From the NCBI GenBank assembly GCA_905215655.1, contig CAJMQT010000012.1, forward strand, positions 1 through 25,303: a DNA stretch of 25,303 nucleotides, read 5' to 3'. A model generated the notes under the pieces. The model saw nothing but the letters and a program-made list of their open reading frames with translations, made no database searches and was not told where the DNA came from. The position numbers and the translations under genes were made by a program. Positions 8,980-16,216 of this stretch are shown in pieces. Each line of letters begins with the position of its first letter. The stretch's first letter is position 1. Origin of the DNA: an uncultured bacterium. Its GTDB lineage: Bacteria > Bacteroidota > Bacteroidia > Bacteroidales > Bacteroidaceae.

Positions 8980-10251
8980 ATGGAACAAGTAAATTCATTT
9001 CCTGTCACAGGCATAATAATAACTCTTTTGTTCTCCGCTTTTTTCTCAGGCATGGAGATAGCCTTTGTTTCAAGCAACAGAATGTTGTTGGAGATGGACA
9101 AAGACAAACATGGAGTATCAAAGAAGGCGTTGGACATGTTTTACCGGCATTCCAACAACTTCGTCAGCACGTTGTTGGTAGGAAACAACATTGCTCTCGT
9201 CATTTACGGTATTCTTATCGCCAGACTGTTTGACAATACCATCTTCCGAAACTTCGATGCGGCGTTTACGGTCCCGGCGGATACAATCATATCGACTTTG
9301 ATCGTTCTTTTTACCGGCGAATTTCTGCCTAAGATACTTTCAAAGAGCAATCCCAACAAAATTCTTACGATTTTTGCCATCCCGGCTTTTATCTGCTACG
9401 TCGTTCTGTGGCCTGTTTCGCGTTTTTCGACATTCCTTTCTCACATTATCCTCCGGATACTCGGGATAAAGATTGAAAAAGAGAGCGCTGACGGCGAATT
9501 CTCAAAGGTCGACCTCGATTATCTTGTCCAATCAAGCATCGACAACGCCGGCGACGACGATAAAATCCGTGACGAAGTAAAGATTTTCCAAAACGCGCTC
9601 GACTTCTCCGATATAAAAGTACGGGATTGCATGATACCTCGCACCGAAATTTATGCGGTGGAAGAGAAATGCTCGCTGGATGAGCTGAAAAACATATTCA
9701 TCGAGAGCGGCAAGTCTAAAATCGTCGTTTACAAAGAAGACATCGACCACATCGTGGGGTACATCCATTCGTCCGAGATGTTCAGCAGTCCTGACAACTG
9801 GTTCGGACATGTACGCAAGATGCCGTTTGTGCCGGAAACAATGTCGGCAAACAAACTCATGCGTATATTTATGCAACAGAAAAAGACATTGGGCGTGGTC
9901 ATCGACGAATTCGGAGGCACGAGCGGCATAATCTCGTTGGAAGACCTTGTGGAAGAAATCTTCGGAGACATCGAGGACGAGCACGACAATTCCAACTATA
10001 CGGCATTGAAGGTAAACGACAACGAATATATCCTGTCGGCACGCCTCGAGATTGACAAGGTCAACGAAATGTTTGACCTGAATTTGCCTGAAAGCGAAGA
10101 TTATATGACCGTCGGCGGTCTCATCCTGCACGAGTTCCAAAGTTTCCCGAAACTCAACGAAATCGTGACGATAGGACAATGGGAATTTAAAATAATCAAA
10201 AATACAGCCACAAAAATAGAACTTGTACGACTTAAAGTCAAGAATAAATAA
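8980..10251 (+). CDS. HlyC/CorC-family membrane protein (CNNM + CBS pair + CorC_HlyC domain)
   Basis: The 423-residue product has an N-terminal DUF21/CNNM transmembrane domain (about 1-180, with FFSGMEIAFVSSNR and LLVGNNIALVIYG), a pair of CBS domains (about 205-325, with VRDCMIPRTEIYAV and VVIDEFGGTSGIISLEDLVEEIFGDIEDEHD), and a C-terminal transporter-associated domain (about 335-420). The family is linked to magnesium or cobalt transport or its regulation through nucleotide binding by the CBS pair. Flavobacterial relatives are called GldE, and Bacteroidales members are often named 'hemolysin family' without evidence of haemolysis. It is 8 bp after lptC. Confidence 0.9.
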   Translation: MEQVNSFPVTGIIITLLFSAFFSGMEIAFVSSNRMLLEMDKDKHGVSKKALDMFYRHSNNFVSTLLVGNNIALVIYGILIARLFDNTIFRNFDAAFTVPADTIISTLIVLFTGEFLPKILSKSNPNKILTIFAIPAFICYVVLWPVSRFSTFLSHIILRILGIKIEKESADGEFSKVDLDYLVQSSIDNAGDDDKIRDEVKIFQNALDFSDIKVRDCMIPRTEIYAVEEKCSLDELKNIFIESGKSKIVVYKEDIDHIVGYIHSSEMFSSPDNWFGHVRKMPFVPETMSANKLMRIFMQQKKTLGVVIDEFGGTSGIISLEDLVEEIFGDIEDEHDNSNYTALKVNDNEYILSARLEIDKVNEMFDLNLPESEDYMTVGGLILHEFQSFPKLNEIVTIGQWEFKIIKNTATKIELVRLKVKNK

Positions 10252-10292
10252 AGTTTTTGATACAAAACGTCCCGTTTTTACGTTCTTTTTTG

Positions 10293-10300
10293 TAATTTTG
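10293..10300 (+). promoter_or_regulatory. Candidate -7 element for the PpiD-like gene
   Basis: TAATTTTG matches the TAnnTTTG consensus of Bacteroidetes promoters and lies 52 bases before the ATG at 10353, inside the 101-bp gap after the CorC-like gene. A clear -33 TTTG at 19-21 bases upstream is not present. It suggests this gene has a transcript separate from the coaX operon. Confidence 0.45.
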
Positions 10301-10352
10301 TGCGCTAAATATAAATATCGGAAAAACAAAAAATAAAACAAATTAATAAATA

Positions 10353-12494
10353 ATGGCAGCATTAGGAAAAATCAGAAGCAAAGGCGTCCTTCTTATCTGT
10401 ATCATAGGATTTGCCCTTTTTGCATTTATCGCCGAAGAGTTGTTCCGCTCCTGCGAGTCTTCTCGCAATGAGAGCCGTCAGCAAGTAGGTGAAGTTTTAG
10501 GAGACAAAGTCAACGTTCAGGATTTCCAGAAACTGATTGACGAATACACCTCGGTTGTGAAAATAACTCAGGGACGTGACAACCTCACCGATGAGGAACT
10601 GAACCAAGTAAAAGACGTGGTTTGGAACACGTTTGTTCAGAACGAAATTATCAACAACGAGGCTGAAAAGCTCGGTCTGAAAGTTACCGATCAGGAGTTG
10701 AAGAACGTTCTCAACGCAGGCACCAACCCGATGCTCCTTCAAACACCGTTTGTAAATCAGCAGACAGGACGTTTCGACGCAACAATGCTCGAAAAATTCA
10801 TCAGCGAATACAAGCAGGCACAGACGGCTAACCCGCAGATGGCAGAACAATATCAGAGCATTTACAACTTCTGGACATTCATCGAGAAGTCTCTGCGCCA
10901 GCAGATCCTCGCCCAGAAGTATCAGACATTGCTCGCCGGCTGCTTGCTGTCAAACCCCATTTCGGCAAAAATGGCTTACAACGACGAAAATCAGGAAAGC
11001 GACATACAGCTCGCATCATTCGCCTACTCTTCAATCAACGACAACAAAGTTACCGTTGAGGAAAGCGACATGAAAGCTAAATACGAGGAGCTGAAACCGC
11101 GTTTCAAGCAGTACGAAGAGACACGTGCCATCAAATATGTTGATTTCCAAGTTGTTCCTTCTACGGCAGACCGCACCGCTCTTAACAAGACCGTTAACGA
11201 GTACGCAAAGACGTTAAGAGAGGCTGCCGATCCTTCGGAAGCAGTAAGAAAGAGCGGTTCGCTCGTTACATACCTCGGCATACCGCAGACAAAGGCAGCA
11301 TTCCCCTACGACATCGCAGCAAGACTTGACTCAATCGCTGTAGGTACAACCACCGCACCGGTTGAAAACAAGCAGGACAACACCCTCAACATTGTAAGAC
11401 TTATCTCAAAGGCACAGTTGCCCGACTCAGTACAGTTCCGCGCAATTCAGGTTGGCGGAGCAACACCGGAAGAGGCAGTCAAGAGAGCCGACAGCATCTA
11501 CGTGGCACTCAACGGCGGCGCCGACTTTGAAGTACTCGCCAAGAAATACGGACAGACCGGCGAAAAGACATGGATCACATCCGCTCAATATCAGAACGCT
11601 CCTTCAATGGACGCTGATACAAAAGCATACATCGAGTCGCTCAACACAATGGGTGTCAACGAGACAAAGAACCTCAAGATGACTCAGGGCAACATCATAA
11701 TGCAGGTAACCGACCGTAAAGGCATGACCGAAAAGTACGTTGCAGCCGTGATAAAGAAGCCCATCGAGTTCACAAAGAACACATACTCGGCAGCATACAA
11801 CAAGTTCAGCCAGTTCGTAAGCGAGAGCCAGAGTCTCGAAGCAATCGAGAAGAACGCCGCAAAATACGGATATAAGGTACTTGAAAACGCTAACGTGCGC
11901 AACTCTGACCACTACGTGGCAAATGTACGCGGCACACGCGACGCCATGAAGTGGATATTCGATGCTGACGAAAACGCCGTATCTCCGCTTTACGAGTGTG
12001 GCGACAACAACCATCTGCTTGTGATTGCACTCACAAAAATCAACAAGAAAGGCTACCGTTCGCTCGACGACGAGGAAGTAAAGAACTATGTCAAGCAGGA
12101 AGTTTTGCGCGACAAGAAGGCTGAAATGCTCATCGCCAAAGCTAACGGCGTGAAGAACATTGCAGGCGCAAAGGCAAAGGGCGCACAGATTTCTACCGTC
12201 AATCAGGTAACATTCGCCGCTCCTGTCTTTGTTCAGTCAACCGGAATGACAGAACCGGCACTCAGCGGTGCGGTATCTGCGACGGCAAAAGGCAAGTTCA
12301 GCGCACAGCCCGTGAAAGGTTACGCAGGCGTCTACATGTTCCAAGTAATAAACAAGAGAACACGCCCCGTGAAGTTCAACGCAAAAGAATACGAGATGCG
12401 CCAGCGTCAGAAGGTACAGCAGTATGCAGGAAACTTCATGCAAGACCTTTACATAAAGGCAAATGTAAAAGACAACCGTTATCTGTTCTTCTAA
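10353..12494 (+). CDS. PpiD/SurA-like periplasmic peptidyl-prolyl isomerase
   Basis: The 713-residue product has one N-terminal membrane anchor (about 11-28, VLLICIIGFALFAFIAEELF). A SurA_N/PpiD chaperone region follows (about 40-240), with GEVLGDKVNVQDFQKLIDEY and the TFVQNEIINNEAEKLGLKVTDQELKNVL segment. A parvulin-type domain lies around 355-455 (VQFRAIQV, ADSIYVALNGGADFEVLAKKYGQTG), then a long C-terminal chaperone part. PpiD proteins are anchored in the inner membrane and help newly exported proteins fold near SecYEG. The parvulin region is divergent, so chaperone activity is more certain than isomerase activity. Length is above the ~620 residues of E. coli PpiD. The gene has its own candidate promoter and a hairpin terminator 46 bp after the stop. 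Confidence 0.88.
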   Translation: MAALGKIRSKGVLLICIIGFALFAFIAEELFRSCESSRNESRQQVGEVLGDKVNVQDFQKLIDEYTSVVKITQGRDNLTDEELNQVKDVVWNTFVQNEIINNEAEKLGLKVTDQELKNVLNAGTNPMLLQTPFVNQQTGRFDATMLEKFISEYKQAQTANPQMAEQYQSIYNFWTFIEKSLRQQILAQKYQTLLAGCLLSNPISAKMAYNDENQESDIQLASFAYSSINDNKVTVEESDMKAKYEELKPRFKQYEETRAIKYVDFQVVPSTADRTALNKTVNEYAKTLREAADPSEAVRKSGSLVTYLGIPQTKAAFPYDIAARLDSIAVGTTTAPVENKQDNTLNIVRLISKAQLPDSVQFRAIQVGGATPEEAVKRADSIYVALNGGADFEVLAKKYGQTGEKTWITSAQYQNAPSMDADTKAYIESLNTMGVNETKNLKMTQGNIIMQVTDRKGMTEKYVAAVIKKPIEFTKNTYSAAYNKFSQFVSESQSLEAIEKNAAKYGYKVLENANVRNSDHYVANVRGTRDAMKWIFDADENAVSPLYECGDNNHLLVIALTKINKKGYRSLDDEEVKNYVKQEVLRDKKAEMLIAKANGVKNIAGAKAKGAQISTVNQVTFAAPVFVQSTGMTEPALSGAVSATAKGKFSAQPVKGYAGVYMFQVINKRTRPVKFNAKEYEMRQRQKVQQYAGNFMQDLYIKANVKDNRYLFF

Positions 12495-12539
12495 CTTGAC
12501 GTAACAAGTTGAAAATAAGACAATAACAAGACAAGTTAC

Positions 12540-12576
12540 AAAAGACCGCCTTTCGCATTGCGAAAGGCGGTCTTTT
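12540..12576 (+). terminator. Strong hairpin, probable terminator of the PpiD-like gene
   Basis: A perfect 17-bp inverted repeat (12540-12556 with 12560-12576) has a 3-base loop. The arms begin AAAA and end TTTT, so the stem can supply a short U-tract and might terminate both strands. It is formed by the first two units of the 22-nt array described separately. Confidence 0.7.
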
Positions 12577-12628
12577 GCGTTGTAAAAGGCTGCCTTTTGG
12601 AGACCGAAAGGTAACCTTTTACAAAATA
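12541..12628. repeat. Four-unit tandem array of 22-nt palindrome-bearing repeats
   Basis: Four consecutive units start at 12541, 12563, 12585 and 12607, exactly 22 bases apart. Each begins with a 13-base core of the form AAAGRYNRYCTTT or near it: AAAGACCGCCTTT, AAAGGCGGTCTTT, AAAGGCTGCCTTT, AAAGGTAACCTTT. A variable 9-base linker follows. Core 1 is the exact reverse complement of core 2, while cores 3 and 4 are near self-palindromes. Units 3-4 can also pair with each other through an imperfect 18-base stem (12581-12598 with 12606-12623). It sits between the PpiD-like gene and the first octamer hairpin. The role is unknown: a structured terminator or a multi-site protein-binding array would both fit. 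Confidence 0.75.
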
Positions 12629-12638
12629 GATAATAAGG

Positions 12639-12775
12639 ATAGAAGTTTTTAGGAGTACAGAAGTGAAGAAGTACAAGAGTACAGACAATAGCTTTTAAGG
12701 ATAATAATAAACTTTGCTAATGTCTGTACTCCTGTACTTCTTCACTTCTGTACTCCTAAAATTCTTAAACTCCTA
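12639..12775. repeat. Octamer-armed hairpin element, copy A
   Basis: The core is an inverted repeat with 41-base arms (12647-12687 and 12721-12761) differing at one position, and a 33-base loop. Each arm is a string of octamers resembling WYAGRAGT: TTAGGAGT, ACAGAAGT, GAAGAAGT, ACAAGAGT, then ACAGACAA at the loop edge. Diverged octamers continue outside both arms. The loop contains TTTAAGGATAA, shared with copy B. It lies directly downstream of the oprB-like stop (12781) and could act as that gene's terminator, though its size and repeat structure exceed that role. Confidence 0.8.
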
Positions 12776-12780
12776 AATAC

Positions 12781-13941
12781 TCAATTCCCCAAGCTGATTA
12801 CGAGACGCAGGTTGGCGGCAATGTTGGTCTGACCGTCCGAACGAAGAACGTGAAAAGCAGGTTGCAGACTGAGCCATGAGAGCAAGGGGTATTCGAATGT
12901 GGTCTCAATGTCGGTCTCGCTCACTTTTTCCGCATAGTGAGCCTGACTTACGCCAATAGCAAGAGTTCCGCCGCGTCGTGTCACGTTGCCCAAGATGAGC
13001 GCCGTTGCCCAATGTCCGCGTGCCGCGTCTATCTGTCCGATGCGCATTCCGCCGGTTACGAAAAGATTGAGACACGCACGTCCGACATGCGTCAATGGTT
13101 GGTCTATGCTTGCCCACACGGCGCCACCACTACGCCTGACGCGTGAGACGTCTTCGCCGGCATCGCCATCAGTTTCTTCTTCGGCATACTGCCATCCCGC
13201 CGTATAACCCAACACATAAGTAGGAGCGATGAAGCCCTCTGCCGTCTCTCCGTCATCATCAAGAAATAGGGAAATGGCGGGTGAATAACTCACACTTCCA
13301 ATGTTGATCATTCCGTCACTTCCCGGACAGAAACGGAATTGTCTGTTCAGACGGTCTGATGATATTCCATTATAGAATGTGGTGCGTATCGTCCAATAGT
13401 CATTGGGGCTGTATTCGAGATGCAGCCCCAATGCAGCCTCGGGATATACGCCAAGGGCAAGGTTCTCGCCGGCTTGCGGTACGCAACCATATGATGAACC
13501 GGTAAATATTCCCGCGCCATCCGTGTTAAAATAGTCCTCGTCCGCCTCACGGAGTCCCGCGTAAACAAATAGTTTTTCGAATAACTTCTGTCCGATGCCT
13601 AAGTGCGTCAGACGGAAACAGCGGCTTTCGGCATTGATGTTCGAAAAATCTTGCAGGTCGTCCACTATTCCCTGTTTGAGCTGTCCTGTTGCCAGCGCTC
13701 CCAGTTCAATACTTCCACCACGCCATGAGCGCAGTTCCACTCCGACCGACAACATATTTGCCCAGTTGGCATGCCCACTCTTCATGTTCCACTGCCCTTC
13801 GCTTATAGCGTCGACGTGCCATTTCACACGAGGTTCCGGAGTTTCGATACTGTCTCTTTGCGCTTGTGCTACAACCGTCAGGAATGTGGCGCAACTCAAC
13901 ATAACAAATTTCATGGCATTGTAAAATCTCATATTATTCAT
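12781..13941 (-). CDS. OprB-like carbohydrate porin family protein
   Basis: The 386-residue product has a signal peptide (MKFVMLSCATFLTVVAQAQ) and the pattern of an outer-membrane barrel. Segments resembling OprB-family porins are GSIELGALATGQ, VDDLQDFSNINAESRCFRLTHLGIGQKLFEKLFVYAGLREADEDYFNT, and the closing LSLQPAFHVLRSDGQTNIAANLRLVISLGN. OprB porins let sugars diffuse across the outer membrane. ATG codons at 13941, 13932 and 13914 are all possible starts; the last gives the most compact signal peptide (MKFVML). The gene stands alone between two octamer-hairpin elements and faces away from the fbp operon. The family call is moderate, since the match is by recalled pattern only. Confidence 0.65.
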   Translation of the reverse strand: MNNMRFYNAMKFVMLSCATFLTVVAQAQRDSIETPEPRVKWHVDAISEGQWNMKSGHANWANMLSVGVELRSWRGGSIELGALATGQLKQGIVDDLQDFSNINAESRCFRLTHLGIGQKLFEKLFVYAGLREADEDYFNTDGAGIFTGSSYGCVPQAGENLALGVYPEAALGLHLEYSPNDYWTIRTTFYNGISSDRLNRQFRFCPGSDGMINIGSVSYSPAISLFLDDDGETAEGFIAPTYVLGYTAGWQYAEEETDGDAGEDVSRVRRSGGAVWASIDQPLTHVGRACLNLFVTGGMRIGQIDAARGHWATALILGNVTRRGGTLAIGVSQAHYAEKVSETDIETTFEYPLLSWLSLQPAFHVLRSDGQTNIAANLRLVISLGN

Positions 13942-13988
13942 CTGTTTGTAATTAAGTAAAAAAATTGATTGGTTCTTATTTTCGGATG

Positions 13989-13996
13989 CAAAGGTA
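13989..13996 (-). promoter_or_regulatory. Candidate -7 element for the oprB-like gene
   Basis: On the minus strand TACCTTTG matches TAnnTTTG and ends 47 bases before the first possible ATG (13941). No clear TTTG lies 19-21 bases upstream. Confidence 0.5.
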
Positions 13997-14040
13997 TTTC
14001 GGAATAAATTGTGTCGAAATACCTAAAAATAGTGAAATTA

Positions 14041-14166
14041 TTTAGGGAGTTCAGGAGTACAGAAGTACAGAAGTTTAGGAGTTCAGACAAATGCCTTTAA
14101 GGATAAAGTCATAATGGTAATGTCTGCACTCCTGTACTCCTAAACTTCTAAACTCCTAAACTTCTC
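14041..14166. repeat. Octamer-armed hairpin element, copy B
   Basis: The left arm is made of octamers in strict register after 14050: TCAGGAGT, ACAGAAGT, ACAGAAGT, TTAGGAGT, TCAGACAA (14051-14090). The right arm (14121-14166) holds the same octamers inverted (TGTCTGC, ACTCCTGT, ACTCCTAA, ACTTCTAA, ACTCCTAA). The arms share period and consensus but pair less well than copy A because octamer order differs. The 31-base loop shares CTTTAAGGATAA and a GGTAATGTCTG-like right edge with copy A. It sits between the oprB-like promoter and the fbp terminator. Confidence 0.75.
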
Positions 14167-14177
14167 GAAATCGGAAA

Positions 14178-14214
14178 CAAAAAAAGGAGTCAACTCCCGT
14201 CAACTCCTTTTATA
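14178..14214 (-). terminator. Terminator of fbp operon
   Basis: A 9-bp stem (AAAAGGAGT at 14182-14190 with ACTCCTTTT at 14203-14211) is followed, in minus-strand reading, by a run of T. It lies 19 bases beyond the fbp stop. The A-rich and T-rich flanks could allow function on either strand. Inside it, GTCAACTCC occurs twice in direct repeat. Confidence 0.75.
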
Positions 14215-14230
14215 ATATAATACTCGAATA

Positions 14231-16216
14231 TTATCTTCGTTCTTTCAGATAACCGTGTCTGTAAGCGTAAAGCAACTTTTCAAGGTCGGCAACCTGCTCT
14301 TTAAGATCCTTTCCTATGTCGGTGTCGGCTACCAACATGCGGTGAGCTGACATTTCCACTATTTGTGTTGTGCTCTTGATGTCCGAGCCGCGCAGTATTG
14401 CGTCCTCGGTACTTGTGAACGGCTCGTGCTGAACGAGTTGGAAACCGCGGCTGTGATAAACCAAGGTGTAGCCGGCTATACCCGTCTCCTTGTGATATGC
14501 CTGAGAGAAGCCGCCGTCGATGACCATCAGTTTTCCGTTCGCTTTAATCGGGTTCTCGCCACTTCCGGCATGCACGGGCACATGACCGTTGATGATGTGA
14601 CGGTTTGGACCGGTCACTCCGAATGCGTCGAGAATGATGTCGCATTCCGCCTCGTCGGCACGCAGTTTGAAGTAGTTGCCTTTCTCCTCTTTATATGTCG
14701 TCTTGTCCGTGAGGAAATAACGCTCGAAGGTAGCCATCTTTGACTTGTCGAAGAGCACGGAGTCACGCCCGCACCACAGATACAGGAAGTAGTCGATGGC
14801 AAAAGCCTTCTCCTGCGGCTCCGAGTCGCTTTGAAAGGCGCTGCGTATTATCTGTTCCGTGCGTTCCATCAGTTCACGTCCGCTGAACTTTTGTCCGTCG
14901 TAAAGCTCCACCTCCTTCAAGCTGCCGTCATCGTTGAGCGGAATGGAGGCATGGAACAGCAGGTTATCATTTATTACGGTATAAAGCGAACCGTGGCTGA
15001 GCATCAGGCGGATATGCTTGTGCAACTTCTCGTTTACGGTGAACGAGTGGCGCAGGCGTTGCATCAGCGTCTTTTCTTCGGGCGTCAGGCTGCAATGGTC
15101 GGCGACGTCGAGCGTCGGAAAACAACAGCTCTTCATCGCATACTCCTTGCCTTCAACGAGACATGTCGATTTATCCAAGTCTACGCCGTCAAGCAGTATG
15201 CGGTCTTGCATTTTCCATTCCGGGTGACGGCGTATAATCTCCGCTTCCACCTTGAATTGTATTACAGTGATTGCCTTGTGCATCTGTGCCGTAAGGCGTC
15301 TCGTCTTATCGTCAATCTCTCCGCTGCCTCCGCTTGTCATCGGCATGAATTCCTCGCAAGGGTCGTCGGCGTAATGTTCCATGGCGAACGTTGCAAGCGG
15401 GACAAGATTTATGCCATAACCTTCTTCCAGAGTCACGAGGTTGGCATACCTCAGGGAGAGTCGTATCACGTTGCAGATGCAAGCCTCGTTACCGGCACAT
15501 GCACCCATCCATAGAATGTCATGATTACCCCATTGGATGTCCCAATTATGATAATTTTTCAGCAGGTCCATTATCAAATGCGCACCCGGACCACGGTCGT
15601 AAACGTCGCCGAGAATGTGCAGGCGGTCTATCGCAAAACGCTGTATGACGTGCGAGATTGCAATGATGAAGTCGTCGGCGCGTCCGGTGGTGATAATCGT
15701 TTCGATGATTACATTCACGTAAGCCGCCTTGTCCACGTCGTCGGTGCGTTCGTGGAGAAGTTCCTGAATGATATACGAGAAATCTTCGGGCAGGGATTTT
15801 CTTACTTTGGAACGTGTGTACTTGCTTGACACGTCGCGGCAGACCTTCACGAGCTGGTGGATGGTGATGTGATACCAGTCGTCAATATCGGGTTCGTTTG
15901 CCTTGACGAGTTCAAGTTTCTCCTCGGGGTAATAAATCAGCGTGCATAGTTCTTTCTTCTCCGACTCACGCAGCTCGTTACCGAAGATTTCTCCCACCTT
16001 TCGCTTGATGTTTCCCGATGCGTTTTTGAGCACATGTTGAAATGATTTGTATTCACCGTGCAAGTCGGCGAGGAAGTGCTCCGTACCTTTCGGCAGGTTC
16101 AATATCGCCTGCAAGTTGATTATTTCCGTGCTTGCATCGGCTATATTTGGGAAAGTCTGCGCCAACAGTCTCAAATAACGCAGGTCTTTCTCGATATCGT
16201 TGTAAGTGATTTTCAT
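14231..16216 (-). CDS. fbp: Fructose-1,6-bisphosphatase, class III
   Basis: Class III FBPase removes the 1-phosphate of fructose 1,6-bisphosphate in gluconeogenesis, using a metallophosphatase active site. The 661-residue product has normal family length and shows the calcineurin-like metal motifs in order: DLH (51-53), GDVYDRGPGAH (203-213), GNHD (230-233) and a late NGHVPVHAGSGENPIKANGK segment that closes the site. The ATG overlaps the stop of the upstream glycosyltransferase-like gene by four bases (ATGA), so translation is probably coupled. It is the last gene of the run and is followed by a hairpin terminator. Class III enzymes are typical of Firmicutes and Bacteroidetes. Confidence 0.96.
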   Translation of the reverse strand: MKITYNDIEKDLRYLRLLAQTFPNIADASTEIINLQAILNLPKGTEHFLADLHGEYKSFQHVLKNASGNIKRKVGEIFGNELRESEKKELCTLIYYPEEKLELVKANEPDIDDWYHITIHQLVKVCRDVSSKYTRSKVRKSLPEDFSYIIQELLHERTDDVDKAAYVNVIIETIITTGRADDFIIAISHVIQRFAIDRLHILGDVYDRGPGAHLIMDLLKNYHNWDIQWGNHDILWMGACAGNEACICNVIRLSLRYANLVTLEEGYGINLVPLATFAMEHYADDPCEEFMPMTSGGSGEIDDKTRRLTAQMHKAITVIQFKVEAEIIRRHPEWKMQDRILLDGVDLDKSTCLVEGKEYAMKSCCFPTLDVADHCSLTPEEKTLMQRLRHSFTVNEKLHKHIRLMLSHGSLYTVINDNLLFHASIPLNDDGSLKEVELYDGQKFSGRELMERTEQIIRSAFQSDSEPQEKAFAIDYFLYLWCGRDSVLFDKSKMATFERYFLTDKTTYKEEKGNYFKLRADEAECDIILDAFGVTGPNRHIINGHVPVHAGSGENPIKANGKLMVIDGGFSQAYHKETGIAGYTLVYHSRGFQLVQHEPFTSTEDAILRGSDIKSTTQIVEMSAHRMLVADTDIGKDLKEQVADLEKLLYAYRHGYLKERR

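Noticed and set aside
9532..10362. 276-codon open frame on the - strand
   Set aside because: It is antisense to the CorC-like gene and overlaps the PpiD-like promoter; no domain is recognisable.
12541..12775. CRISPR array
   Set aside because: Units are 22 or 8 bases with no unique spacers of 30-40 bases, the repeats are palindromic or inverted, and no cas gene is near.
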